Below, in pieces: positions 12,191 to 22,706 of a stretch of DNA of 64,000 bases. Each line of letters opens with the position of its first letter. The stretch's first letter is position 1. The position numbers were made by a program, and so were the translations under genes. The notes beneath the pieces are model-generated. The model was not told the origin of the DNA, did no database searches, and worked only from the letters and a program-made list of their open reading frames with translations. Origin of the DNA: Sciurus carolinensis (taxonomy: Eukaryota; Chordata; Mammalia; Rodentia; Sciuridae); the NCBI RefSeq assembly GCF_902686445.1, contig NC_062222.1, positions 39,989,792 to 40,053,791 of the forward strand, read 5' to 3'.

Positions 12191-12679
12191 CAGGCAACAA
12201 AATACAGAAGCCCTATAATAAGTAGTCATCTTTGAAAATATTTTTAGAGTATTTAAGAATTGTATTCAAAGATTAAATGACTAATATTTTAACTTCAAGT
12301 TTTAATGATATTTACACACAGCAATGTAAACCATCAAAAAACATTTGAAATAATGTGTTTTCTTTCAAATAAGCTGTATACCCCTAATAAGGACATTTAT
12401 TTTAAATAACAATAACATTTAGACATGTAAAAATCAATTTTTTGAGTGACAGAAGCTATTTAAAATATTCTGTTTATAAAAATAAAGTAAATTAGGTTGG
12501 TCCACACATGTTGATAGTCCTATAAGGATTAGCTCATCTTAGAATCTGTGTGCAAGTACACACTTGTATGCACAATTAAGAAGAGAAAAACATATTCATA
12601 GACTCATGTTCATACTCTGAACATATTGTTTGTTCTCTGTTTTTGCACTGATTTTTTTTTTAACTTTTCGGAGAATATT

Positions 12680-13110
12680 GGTTATGTAGTTATGGGAGAT
12701 AAATAGGCTAAGCAGTGGGGATAGAGCAGAGATAGAAGCATCAAGAGCTTAGCTCCAAGAGTGAGAGTCAATTAAACAGCACAATACCACATGTGCTAAA
12801 TTTGAGTAAAGCCAGAGTGCTCTCAGGGCACCTAGGAGAGAAATCTAATCTGCAGAGTAGAGAGGACCTTCAAATAATATCTCCCAAAAGTGGATTTAAA
12901 GTGTGAGGAGAAACCAGCAAGCGGAAGCAGAAAAGGGTATAGAGAGAATAAACAGTGATTCCAAAGGCTTGAGATAACAGAACCATTGGTGAACTTGAAG
13001 AAAGAAGAGTATTCTGTATATTTATCAACTGGTTGTGGAAAGTATTAAGAGATAATGGTGAGGAAGGAAGCAAAGAGAATTTGAACAATTGTGTAAGCAA
13101 ATTCAGTTTC
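12680..13110 (+). mobile_element. Ancient mammalian interspersed repeat, first fragment
   Basis: Short blocks such as 'gagaaaccagcaagcggaag', 'agtgattccaaaggcttgag' and 'ttggtgaacttgaagaaag' follow the order of a widespread old mammalian repeat whose consensus runs '...gcaaaggccctgaggc...gttcaaggaacag...'. I recognise the pattern but cannot name the family with confidence. A related fragment follows the LTR at 13248-14068. The two overlap slightly in consensus coverage, so they may be two copies rather than one split copy. Confidence 0.45.
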
Positions 13111-13247
13111 CTGCACTAATGCATTTTAAAGAAGAAAATGATAGTCTCCCTCCTGCGCTTTGGAAATCTCACTGTAATTGCGTAGTCTATAGTTTTCGAA
13201 GTAAGAAAATATTGGATAAAGCAATATTTTAAAATATAATGTATGTT

Positions 13248-14068
13248 TGTTGGGGGCTATGCCAGCCAGAACGGTGCCTGATCACATCGGCAGTGGAGAG
13301 ATTAATTGACATAAGCACACTCAGGTGATTTATCACTAGCCATATTCAGTTAAGTCCACGTGCACTACACGTGCACAGGTGTTCCGAGCACGCCCGCTTG
13401 GGCCTGCTCATTTTAACCCTTGCCATCATGGGGCAGCTGGCTCCTCGCCTGATCGCAACTGGCGTGGCCCCGCCCTCCGCCTCCTGGAGGGAATATAAGC
13501 CGGCAGTGGCCAGGGGCGCAAGAGTAAGGCGCTACAGTAAGGAGCGAGAGTAAGAGCAGCAGCCAGCAGAAAGAAGCGGAGTAGAAACCACTAGCAGAAA
13601 GGAAGAAGAAGTGGCAAGCAGATAGAAGCAGCGAGTAGGGGCAGCGCGTCGCAGAGCTGAGAAATGAGAACACATCTTTAGGTTGCAGATCAGATCACAG
13701 TACGCAGGACGCATCATTAGGAAGCACCTCAGATAGGCGCACCGTAGTTCACAGGATGCAGGATGCACCTTTAAGAAGAAGCAGCAGAACTAAGAAGATA
13801 AGATCTCTGAAAGTGTAGTCTCTCTCTCTTAAGCAAAGTCTCTCTTTTTCTCCGATAAGCAAAGCCCCTCTCACTCTCTCTCTCTCTCCTCTCAAAGCAA
13901 GCAAACCTCATTTCCTTTATCCTCTATAAACAAGCAAGCAAGTAAGGAAGCAGCTCAGAAATATAAGTGGCTCAGTTTCCAGTCCACCACCCATAAAGAC
14001 CCGCGCAAATTGTTGCTGCAGGCGGTGACAAATATCTGTGGATTTGGCACCGCAAAGAGCCAGTGACA
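13248..14068 (+). mobile_element. ERVK-like solo LTR (821 bp)
   Basis: The block starts 'tgttgggggctatgccagcc' and ends '...gagccagtgaca', so it has the TG...CA ends of an LTR. It is flanked by 6-bp direct repeats with one mismatch (tatgtt at 13242-13247, aatgtt at 14069-14074); 6 bp is the length typical of class II (ERVK/IAP-like) insertions. It is far GC-richer than its surroundings. Promoter-like signals are a GC-box-like stretch 'ggccccgccctccgcctcct' and a TATA box 'aatataag' at 13492-13499. A CT-rich tract lies at 13815-13910. No internal region or second LTR is present, so this is a solo LTR left by recombination. Family assignment is by form only. Confidence 0.75.
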
Positions 14069-14151
14069 AATGTTTTTATTTCATTTGTATTTATGGAGTC
14101 ATGTATACTCAGGTGAATAAATGAGAACAAAAAGAGATCCCTGCCTTTATA

Positions 14152-14264
14152 AGGGCTGGAAAGATAACTCAGTGAGAGGACTTGATTAGCATATGTAAGG
14201 CCCTGGGTTCACTCCTCATCAACACACACACACGCACACACACACACACAAACACACACACATC
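14152..14264 (+). mobile_element. ID SINE with (CA)n tail
   Basis: The run 'ggctggaaagataactcagt' ... 'ccctgggttcactcctcat' is a diverged ID element (BC1/tRNA-Ala derived), with A-box-like and B-box-like parts. It is followed directly by a CA-repeat from 14220 to 14264. ID elements usually end in an A-rich tail; here CA expansion has replaced or followed it. Confidence 0.7.
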
Positions 14265-14289
14265 ATGAATTGATATATTCATTACATAT

Positions 14290-15070
14290 TCTATTGGAAA
14301 GTCTCAAGCACTCTGGAAAAAATAATAAGCAGTTATAACAAACACATAGAGAACTTTCCTATAGTGTTCAGGAAGATTAAGGAGGCCACCATGACTTAGA
14401 GCTGAGTTAGCATAGAAAGTAATGGCAGGAATTTTTAGGCTGGTATGTGGACTTTGGCCTTTAGACTCATTGCACATCTTGAGGCAGAGGAGTGATATAT
14501 TCAAACTGGTATCTTCAGAGAATCATTCTGAGTATTACTTTGAAAAAAGATACACAAACACAGGTATAGTTGCAGTAAGATACTTTACAAGATATTACAG
14601 AAACACCAACCAGAATAGAATTTTAGTAATGACAATAATGGTAGTCACTGGTCATTAGCTAATGCATATATTTTGAAGTTAGAGGTAAGAGGATTTTCTG
14701 AGGTATTAGTTAATTAGTGATATGAAAGAGAGTAGTTAAGGATAATCTCATTTTATAGATCCCAGGTGAGGTCCATAAGGTAGCATGTGAAATAAGTCTT
14801 AGGGAGAAAGCATGCATTTATTTTTGGAAAGATAAATTTGTATGTCATTTCACATTTCAGAAGAGATGCCAAGTAGTCAGTTTGATGTACGACTATGAAG
14901 TTTTAGAGAGATGTCCTGCAGTTATATATTTGGGAATCTGTCAGCACATGTATTAAAGGTATGAGGCTGGATGGACCCACCATGAGAATAGAAAAAGACA
15001 AAAGAATGAGACACAAGGCAAATCATTATTAAAAGACCAGGGATATCTGAGGATTTTCTATCAGTAACTA
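14290..15070 (+). mobile_element. Ancient mammalian interspersed repeat, second fragment
   Basis: Blocks in order: 'ttaaggaggccaccatgac', 'tggactttggcctttagact', 'gaggcagaggagtgatata', 'gatgccaagtagtcagttt', 'gatgtacgactatgaagttt' and 'tatatttgggaatctgtcag'. This order matches the same old mammalian repeat as at 12680-13110. I know the pattern but not a secure family name. The region is strongly diverged and non-coding. Confidence 0.5.
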
Positions 15071-15221
15071 CCTTTGAAAGTCAGAAAGGAAATGGATGTC
15101 CAGTTTGGTCAGATACTTTGCTTGCTTGGTTGACCCCCTGAAGTGTGTGAAGTGTAGTCTATTGAATTACCAGTCACTGGAGTGTCCATGCAGAAGCTGA
15201 AAACTTAGGAAAAAAAATAGC

Positions 15222-15227
15222 TGTCTA

Positions 15228-15281
<54 letters not shown>
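15222..15281. repeat. (A)n(TA)n microsatellite
   Basis: A run of about 20 A is followed by about 18 TA units. Length is likely polymorphic. It may be an expanded tail of an older retroposon, but no body is recognisable upstream. Confidence 0.95.
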
Positions 15282-15285
<4 letters not shown>

Positions 15286-15615
15286 CATAAAGAGAGAGTG
15301 AGATACTATAGGTATAAGAGTAGTAGACTAGGTGTTAGAAATAAAGCATCTGAAAAGCCAGTCAAATGTCTAAATGAAATAATTCTTTACACAAAAGAAA
15401 GTTGGCTTGGAGAGCAGAGACTGTGTGAGAACAACTGAAATATTTCACATTTCTTGAGTTTTGCAAATGGAGACTATTTGGGCATGGGGTATATTACTAA
15501 CTGGAGGAGATATTAAACCTGACAAACATAGGAAATTAGATTGAAGATAGAAAGTAAATAGTGATTTGCTAAGACACTCAGAAACACTGGCCTCAAATTT
15601 TATTGGTATTATCTC

Positions 15616-15669
15616 TGAAGAATTTTATTAAAAATAAAAAAAAACTGAGTAAGTTTTATGTGTATTTTG
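15616..15669 (+). repeat. Left arm of long inverted repeat
   Basis: The 54-bp arm reads 'tgaagaattttattaaaaat' through 'actgagtaagttttatgtgt' to 'attttg'. Its complement occurs at 16870-16933. Outside and inside of the arms the sequences are unrelated. See the right arm and the finding on this structure. Confidence 0.85.
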
Positions 15670-15798
15670 GCATATTATACATACATGGACTATAATTAAT
15701 TCTAATATGGGATCCCATTTTTGTAGTTGTACATGAAAATATTTAACCTTTGACTGACTTATTTCACTGAACATGATGTTCTCCAGTTCCATCATTTA
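15670..15798 (-). mobile_element. L1 3'-end fragment, antisense
   Basis: The plus-strand motif 'catgatgttctccagttcca' preceded by 'actgacttatttcactgaa' is the complement of the border between L1 ORF2 and its 3' UTR. Only about 130 bp are recognisable. It lies just inside the left inverted-repeat arm. Confidence 0.6.
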
Positions 15799-16869
15799 CC
15801 CCCATCGCATTCTCAGTACAACCTCAGTGATCTGCAGCTGCCAGAAAGCCTGAAATAATAAGCCCCCGTAGTAAAAGTCAGCCACCAAGTACTTAGGGTA
15901 TCTACATAAAAGCCTCATTAGATACAAGCAGGAAAATGGGTTCTGAGATTCACAATCACCATCTACCAACCACAGGAGTTCATACAAAGGCAGGTTAAAT
16001 GACACACTACCCCACTCACAGTGATAGAATATCAGTGATCTGCTGCAGCCAGGGTGGAGGCTTCTATGCCACAGACTGCCTTCAGAGAATTTGCACTCAG
16101 GCCTCATAGTTGCAGATAGTCACTATAAGCTTAGCACTGTTACATGGAAGCCCCAATGGAGAACAGGTGCTCATAATTCCACAGCAGTTGGAGAAAGTTC
16201 TGAGCCCTGCTCACAACAAAAATATTCAGCACGTAGAGTTTCCACCAAATACACAGTTTTGGTCCTCTGGTTGACATTAGCACTGGCTGATGAGAAAGCC
16301 ATAGCAACCAAGGAAGTAGCTCCTGTGTCCAAGGAACCTCTAGGAAAAACCACCAGTGGGAATCCAGAGTTGCTAATTAATTCAATTCTCATTTAGATCC
16401 TGGGACACAGAGATAATTCCTGATAATAACGTTCAGCAGTCAGCAGAGGACTTAAGGCATACATGATAGCAGTATACCCCACAAAAGGACTTATTGAGGA
16501 ATGTACGCCATGGACACCAGCCACCACCCACTGTGCCAAGAAACAAATCCACTGACCTATGACCTGTGCAGTCCAGAGGGGAAGCAGTCGTACAGGAACC
16601 CCATCACAGGCCACCAAGCAGCACATCAAACAGACTACAATGCCACACCCCAAATATTCTAAAATATACAGTGAAGTAATTCACACTGGACTCGAGAGTG
16701 CTGGATGCTTGGAACTTCGTTCAGGAGGGCACACAAGCCTGCATTGCCGAAAAGAAAATAAGCTGACTGCAAAGTCAAAGACGATTAGGGACCATCTCCT
16801 CTGATTTTAACAGAGACCTAGTAGGACTCTAGACACACCAAAAATTTGAGAGGACCTTCTAGGATGTGT
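15799..16869 (+). mobile_element. HAL1/old-L1-like 5' UTR region
   Basis: About 1.07 kb of more balanced base composition, with 'gatcctgggacacagagata', 'cagcagtcagcagaggactt' and 'gacaccagccaccacccact', fits the 5' part of HAL1 or an old L1M element in sense orientation. Downstream, at 17945-18740, lies an ORF1-like region in the same orientation, which supports the assignment. The 101-codon open frame at 16091-16396 has no recognised domain. I cannot separate HAL1 from an old L1 without alignment. Confidence 0.45.
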
Positions 16870-16933
16870 CAAAATACACATAAAACTTACTCAGTTTTTT
16901 TATTTTTTTTTAAATTTTTAATAAAATTCTTCA
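16870..16933 (-). repeat. Right arm of long inverted repeat
   Basis: Complementary to 15616-15669 over its length. It reads 'caaaatacacataaaactta', 'ctcag', a T-rich stretch about 10 bp longer than in the left arm, then 'aataaaattcttca'. The two arms therefore differ mainly by an indel in the homopolymer part. Confidence 0.85.
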
Positions 16934-17650
16934 ACGTGAGCTAGCATGATCACTACCTCCACATTCAGAGAAAATTAGGAGTGGTGGGATCTTCGAAAGG
17001 ATACTCATAAAATTCAGATCAGGAAAACTCAATAAGAAATATCCTCACCTCAGCATGGATTATCATAAATAGCTCTAATTCTGATTTAAATCTTAATGGA
17101 TATTACTTTTATATTGAATTAATTGATATTCCCTTATTATTTGATATTGCAGACCTTAAAATACATTTGGTTGTATTTCTTCTAATGTTTTAAAGAATTA
17201 ACTAGAATCTTTCTTTCTTTGTTTTCCTAGCTCAGGTTTACTCTTGTTCTTCTAAGTCTTTCTTTCTTCTCTTGTATTATATACTTCTACCTCAAATCCC
17301 CTCCCTCATTTTTCTTTTTATCTTATTTTATATTTCTTTACTATCTGTTCCTTTCTCTGTCTTTTGTCCCTTTGTTCATTTTTTGTCTTCCTCTTTTCAA
17401 TTCCTACATAGTGTAATAGTAATTTTACTCTCTTTAATAGCTAATTTTCAACCTCTTAAAAAACATTACTACACTTTTATACCTGTAATAGAGGAATTGT
17501 GGAGGACATTTTCAATAACTTTTATGTCCTAAAGTTTATTAGCACATTGCTTTACTCTGAAGTGATTTTATTTAATAGAGTTTAGTGTCATATCTCAAAG
17601 TGGTGCTGATACTGGGAACAGTAGTGAATGTACACTGAGTGTGAGTATCA
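16934..17650. other. Possible further HAL1/L1 5' UTR and AT-rich sequence
   Basis: The first ~130 bp still resemble L1-type 5' UTR text ('ggatactcataaaattcag', 'aggaaaactcaataagaaat'). After 17080 the sequence is AT-rich with T-rich runs and no recognised content. The 86-codon open frame at 17272-17532 is low complexity and probably chance. Confidence 0.35.
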
Positions 17651-17663
17651 ATATTTGAATATT

Positions 17664-17867
17664 GCCAGGTGTGGTGGCACATACCTATAATCCCAGTGGC
17701 TCGGGAGGCTGAGCAGGAGGATAGCGAGCTCAAAGTCAACCTCAGCAAAAGCAAGGTGCCAAGCAACTCAGTGAGACCCTGTCTCTAAATACAATATAAA
17801 ATATCACTGGGGATGGGACTCAGTGGTTGATGTCCCTGACTTGGTACCCTCTACCCCACAAAAGTAC
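17664..17867 (+). mobile_element. B1-dID SINE with target-site duplication
   Basis: A well preserved copy: left half 'gccaggtgtggtggcacata', 'taatcccagtggctcgggag', 'gagaccctgtctctaaat'; right half 'ggggatgggactcagtggt'. It is flanked by the 8-bp direct repeat ttgaatat (17655-17662 and 17868-17875), the mark of L1-driven insertion. It interrupts the old HAL1/L1-like element. Confidence 0.92.
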
Positions 17868-17944
17868 TTGAATATCCACCTGGACCAGGCCACTTAAGAG
17901 AAAAAAGCATATAAATAGTCCTTTGCATAAAAGTAGAAGAGTTA

Positions 17945-18740
17945 TTCATCCCAGCAGTTGGGTAGATTCACAAACAATGAAAAAACAAGGGAAAAAAATT
18001 ACACCAAACAACCCACAACACTTCAACAACTCATCCCATGCATATCACAGTGGAAGAAATGTGGGATAAAGAATTTAGAAAGTTCATTGTTAAAATGCTC
18101 AATTAAAAGAAGTAAGGAATTAACTAAGAAAGAAAATATAGGAAGTGAAATATCATTTCAATAAAGAGATTCTGAAAAAGAACTAAATAGAAATACTGGA
18201 AATGAAAAGTTTAATAAACCCAATTAAAAATTCAGTAGAAGGCATTGCAGATAGATTAGACCACTTTGAAGACAGATTATTAGGCCCAGAAGACAAAGTA
18301 CATAATCTTGAAAATAAAGGTGACAACAAAGACAATCACTAAGAGAATATGACCAGAATATTTAAGAAATCTGGGATAACATGAGAACAAATAAAAAAAT
18401 CATTGGCAGAGTACAAATACAAACTAAAGAAATGCATGACTCTTTCAATGAAATAATAACAAAATTTTACAAACCTTAAGAATGAAATGAAAATTCAAAT
18501 ACAAGAAGCATTTAGAATCTTAAATAGATAAGATCAAGAAAAATTCTCTCCAAGACACTTTATAATTAAAATTCCTAAGACACAGAAAAAGGATAGAATT
18601 TTAAAAGTTGCAAGAGAAAAAAAAATGGCAGGTAATATTTAGAGTTAAGTCTTTCAAAATTTCTCCTAATTTGTCAACCAAGATCCTAACAAGCCAAGAG
18701 GGTTTGGAATAATCTATACCATGTCCCAAAATGTTTGGAT
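17945..18740 (+). pseudogene. HAL1/old-L1 ORF1-like remnant
   Basis: The sequence 'cagtggaagaaatgtgggat' + 'aaagaatttagaaagttcat' + 'tgttaaaatgctcaatt', later 'gaaattcaaatacaagaag'-like text, 'ccaagacactttataattaa' and 'aattttaaaagttgcaagag', follows the ORF1 of HAL1/old L1 elements (coiled coil, then RNA-binding region). Translation is broken by many stops. It is cut off by a MaLR LTR near 18728. Confidence 0.6.
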
Positions 18741-19008
18741 TTTAAATTCCTGAAGGCTCATGAATTGAAAGTTTAGTCCCCAGACGTTGTTAGGTGGTAG
18801 AACCTTTAGGAGATGGAAACTAATGGAAGGAAATTAGGTAACCTGGGGGCATGCTCTCTATGGTGGGATTAGGACTCCTACTTCTTCCTTTCCTTTTTAT
18901 TCCTGGCTGAACATCAAGTGTAACCTCTGAAAATATAATAAACAAATCTTACCTCATTATCAATTGATTTTCTCAGGTATGTTGTTAGGGTGATAGAAAG
19001 CTAACTAA
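18728..19008 (+). mobile_element. MaLR (MLT1-type) LTR, sense
   Basis: The start 'tgtttggattttaaattcct', the central 'gttaggtggtagaaccttta' + 'ggagatgg', 'tgggattaggactcctactt', the polyadenylation-type 'aataaacaaatctt' and the end 'tgatagaaagctaacta' match the order of MLT1/MST LTRs. It is diverged and solo. Confidence 0.75.
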
Positions 19009-19271
19009 AAGTTTTTTAAAATGCAAAGCAATGTATTTAAGACCGATTTATCAGTTCCGTTCTGTTTATACTGAAAAGAGTTCTGCATTTCAATCATGGT
19101 TTTCATTTGATTGAAAGGCTTGAATGTGTTCCTGGAGCAACTTTGAATAATTCAATAATTTTAATGTTACAGATCAGCTTGTTATATAGGGTAATGACAG
19201 AAAGCCAAAGAAATTCATTTTCTAAGATCATATTTATTTTTGGAAAACTTCATCATAAACATATTGGTTTT

Positions 19272-19588
19272 TGTCAGGGGTGGGCTCTGAGGGCCCCAGA
19301 GCCACACCGTGGCCTGATCTCTAAGATGGCGCCTGGCAGCTTGCCAGACATAGCTGCACTCATACACAAGTTTTAGGAAGTAACTCTGGTTGGCTGTTGT
19401 ACATGAGGCAATCCTGGTATCTGCCTGGAGACTGTTCCTTGATAGGCTGTCTTTCCTGGTAGTCTACTCTCTGATAGGCTGATGTTCTCAATATAAGTCT
19501 GAGACTTGTGGAATAAAGTCCTTTTGGTTCCTGTGATCAAGAAGAGTGTACGCCTTGTGATTGTCCCCGTGGGCAGTGGGCGATCATA
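19272..19588 (+). mobile_element. Small ERVK-like solo LTR (317 bp)
   Basis: The block begins 'tgtcaggggtgggctctgag' and includes 'ctaagatggcgcc' (YY1-type), a TATA-like 'caatataagt' at about 19488-19497 and the polyadenylation signal AATAAA at 19512-19517. It is flanked by perfect 6-bp direct repeats ggtttt (19266-19271 and 19589-19594). The 3' terminus with this duplication is CATA rather than CA; a CA end 2 bp earlier gives a less perfect duplication. The form (short U3, TATA, AATAAA, 6-bp duplication) fits a class II LTR. No internal part remains. Confidence 0.75.
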
Positions 19589-19594
19589 GGTTTT

Positions 19595-21814
19595 CATTTA
19601 ATAATTTGCTATATCACATTTGACCTATTAATTATACAAAATATAGAATCATGGCACATTTCATGAATTGATTGTTTTACCAGCAGATTAGAAAAAAAGT
19701 GCATACATCTTTATAGAAAATTCACAAAAAAAAATTAAGGAACTAGGAGAAGGGGATAATTCACAAATGAGTCTGAGAGTGAATAGCTAGAAAAACTGAA
19801 GCCAACTGAAGAAATGGATCAAGAGTGGGGAGTGTTCAACTCCAACTACAACAAGTGCTGTTTTTAGCTTGAACTGTATGTGAACTGAAAATTGACTATT
19901 GGATTTTCCAAAATAGAGGTCATTTTTGATCTTGACAAGAGCAGTTCTTATAGACTGATGAAGTAAATTGGGTTTAAGAGAGCATGGAAAGAGAAGAATT
20001 GGAGGCAGATTACAAAAACAACACACCTGAAAAGCTTTGCTATGTAATGGAGACAAAATCAAAAAGATATATATATAAATATATATATATATAAATATAT
20101 ATAGATAGATAGATAGAAAGACACCACTGTTACTGACAAAAGCTTATCAAGAGAAAATTATATACTTTTGTGCTTATACAAATGATGAGGAAGAAAGTGA
20201 AAATTCACATTGTCAATGAGAGAGGGGAGAATTCCTCAAGCAATAATTTATCTAGGCAAGAAAGGATTGGTTTGCATTCACAAATGTTGATAGTTTATCA
20301 TCAGCATAGAAATTTCATGGTAAAATGCAAAAAAAAAAAAAAAAGATTTTCCTATGCTGCTAATTGGGTAGTTATGTGTTATTAGAGTCTAAAATATTCT
20401 AATGGCTTTAAATGCAATAGGAAGAAAATATATTGTGTAATGACCAAATTAGAGTAGCTGAAGTAGTTTGAATAAAGAGGAAAAATCATAAATTAATCCC
20501 ATGAGTAGTGGTATAGTTTGTGGACTGACAAGTTTCTGTAAATGTACTTCTATTTGTAGACATAGGTTTAAAATAAGAATGTTTAATATGACTTTGTGTT
20601 TTGTACTAAATTCTGCCAAAAGAGTAAAGACAAGAACTATAACTGTGCTATTAAAATAACTCCTCAAAGACAGCCCCATAGATTTATAATTAACAGTACT
20701 AGGTAAACATTTTAAATATTGGGGCTAAGGAAAAGAATAGTCAAAAGTAAAACCAAAGCTACTATAGCCCATGTGAAACAATTTACATTATTAAGAAACA
20801 GATGTGGGCAGCAGTAGCAAAATCAACAAATTAATTATATATTTTAGATATTCTCCCAAGGAATCTTAGAACAAATATGTTTATTTGGCAGTAAGGCAGA
20901 TGGATCTATGATCTGGGACTCAAGAAATTACTATTCACTGAAGATGTAAATTAGAGAATTGGAAGCACATAAAATATGATTTAATACATTGGAAAGATTA
21001 ATATACAAGGTTCATCCAGAAGGAAAAGAAAAGAAGTTGCAGGATCAAAGAGAACAGAGCACATGTGTCTATAAAATCATCAGATAGTGAGTAGCTAGGT
21101 CTGTGCCCCAGAAAGAGAGCCAAAGAACTAATAAGAAAGTGATAAAGACATAAGAAGGGACTGCTTCAAAAATTTGAATGTGGTCAGGTAAAATCTGCAT
21201 CAATGAGTTGAAAAGAGGACCCAAGTGCTGCAAAGAGAATAGATATTCCAGGTTATTAACGCATCTGAAACTTACCAAGAATACGTACTTGTAATAGCAG
21301 GCTCTAATATTGGGTAACTATTATTTATCCAGATACTCTGATGAAAATAAATCAGAAGCTAGAAAGATTCACAATTGTGTCTTGTTTTCATTCCCGTTGA
21401 TTAGAGGCTTCTCCATAGCTAATATAAATCATTCTTAATTTTTCCTTAGTCTCCTTGGCTTCAATGAAATAGATTTTTTAAACTGTTTTTATCACTTTAT
21501 TCTTGTTCTTTAAGATCATAACTATGGTGTATAGGATATGCCTGACTGGTCAGCAATAATCATCACTGATTGTACACCTTCATAGTCCTTAATCATTTTT
21601 AACTTTGTTTTCATGTCAATAATACAACATGGCCTCTTGCTGGCAATATTAACAGTGTTTTTTATACTCAGTTGCTATGATGAACAAAACAAGATGAAAA
21701 TAAAGAAAAATTGACATAATAACGAAATACAGTATAGATAAAAGGTCCCTGTTAGCATAACATGATATATGGTTCTACCACAAGAGTAAAAGGAGTTGTA
21801 CGTATGTGATTAGA
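19595..21814. other. Unassigned sequence with one microsatellite
   Basis: No gene or old repeat recognised. It is AT-rich, and short open frames (such as 19787-20062 and 20449-20679 on the minus strand) have no recognisable features. A poly-A run lies at about 20328-20344. Confidence 0.5.
20068..20127. repeat. (TA)n/(TAGA)n compound microsatellite
   Basis: TA-rich tract with 'aaatatatatatatata' blocks followed by four TAGA-type units ending 'gatagatagatagaaag'. Confidence 0.9.
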
Positions 21815-21825
21815 AGGAGTACACT

Positions 21826-22045
21826 CTATTTTGTTTTGTGTTTTTGGTACCATGGATTGAACTCAGGGGCACTTTCCATTGAGTCACATCCCCAGCCCTA
21901 TTTTTTGTATTTTATTTAGAGACAGGGTCTCACTGAGTTGTTTAGCACCTTGCTTTTTGCTGAGGCTGACTTTGAACTCTCTATTCTCCTACCTCAGTCT
22001 TCTGAGCCTCTGGGATTACAGGTGTGCCCTACCACCTGGGCTAGT
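21826..22045 (-). mobile_element. B1-dID SINE, antisense, with target-site duplication
   Basis: On the plus strand the ID half comes first ('ggattgaactcaggggcact', 'cacatccccagccctat') and the B1 half second ('agagacagggtctcactgag', 'gcctctgggattacaggtgt'). Flanked by perfect 11-bp repeats aggagtacact at 21815-21825 and 22046-22056. The length and the perfect duplication indicate a fairly young insertion. Confidence 0.93.
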
Positions 22046-22087
22046 AGGAGTACACTTTTAGATAGTAATAAAAAGGATAGTGTAGTG

Positions 22088-22455
22088 TGTTCCTGACAGT
22101 TTTCTATCGCTATAATGAATACATGAGATAATCAACTTGTAAAAAGGAAGGTTCATTTTGGCTTACAGGTTTAGAAGTTCCATCCGTGATCAATTGTTCC
22201 CAATGCTTTGAGTCTATGATGAGGCAGCATATCATAGCAGAAGTGTGTGATGAAGGAAAATCACTCACCTAATGGCTAAAAAGTCAAAGAAGAAAGAGAC
22301 CATAATCCACTTTGAGGATATGTCCCCTGTAATCTAAGACCTCCTATTAGGTCTTACCTTCTAAAGGGTCTTTCATCTCCTCATAACATTAACCTGGGGA
22401 CCAATCCTAAAACATGGGTATTTAGGGGACATTTAAGATCCAAACTATAGCATAT
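22088..22455 (-). mobile_element. MaLR (MLT1/MST-type) LTR, antisense
   Basis: Plus-strand landmarks 'gttcattttggcttacaggt', 'gatgaggcagcatatcatag', 'ctaagacctcctattaggtc', 'ggggaccaatcctaaaacat' and 'gatccaaactatag' are the complement of an MLT1/MST LTR in the correct order. It is solo and diverged. Confidence 0.8.
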
Positions 22456-22706
22456 ATACATAAACCAGTAATTTGGTCATTACTGACATTATCAAGTATA
22501 ATGTACTGTACACGAGTTTATGCACATTTCTTTAAGACTAGCAAGTGCAATATCTTTTGCTTGTTTAAAACAGCACCATGCACATGGACTAATGAATTGC
22601 CCTATTACACCACAATGAAGTGATGTCACTATGCTATAGAAAGTTTTCTGTTTCATTATTATCTTATGGGAAATCATAATAAATGTCTGTCATCTTAATG
22701 TGGTGC

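Noticed and set aside
12494..12515. Mariner-type inverted-repeat end ('ttaggttggtccacaca')
   Set aside because: Only about 11 bases agree, and there is no partner end or TA-flanked element nearby.
13371..13768. Open frames on both strands in the GC-rich block at 13.4-13.8 kb
   Set aside because: They lie inside a solo LTR with promoter signals; GC-richness lengthens chance frames.
14220..14264. CRISPR-like or telomere-like repeat array
   Set aside because: It is a plain CA microsatellite after an ID SINE; no spaced repeats of CRISPR type occur anywhere in the window, which is mammalian DNA.
16091..16396. 101-codon frame and its antisense partner near 16.1-16.4 kb
   Set aside because: Lies in HAL1/L1-like 5' UTR sequence; no domain.
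15616..16933. DNA transposon with terminal inverted repeats
   Set aside because: No TA or 8-bp target duplication flanks the arms, no transposase motif is visible, and the inside is made of L1- and HAL1-like sequence in opposite directions.
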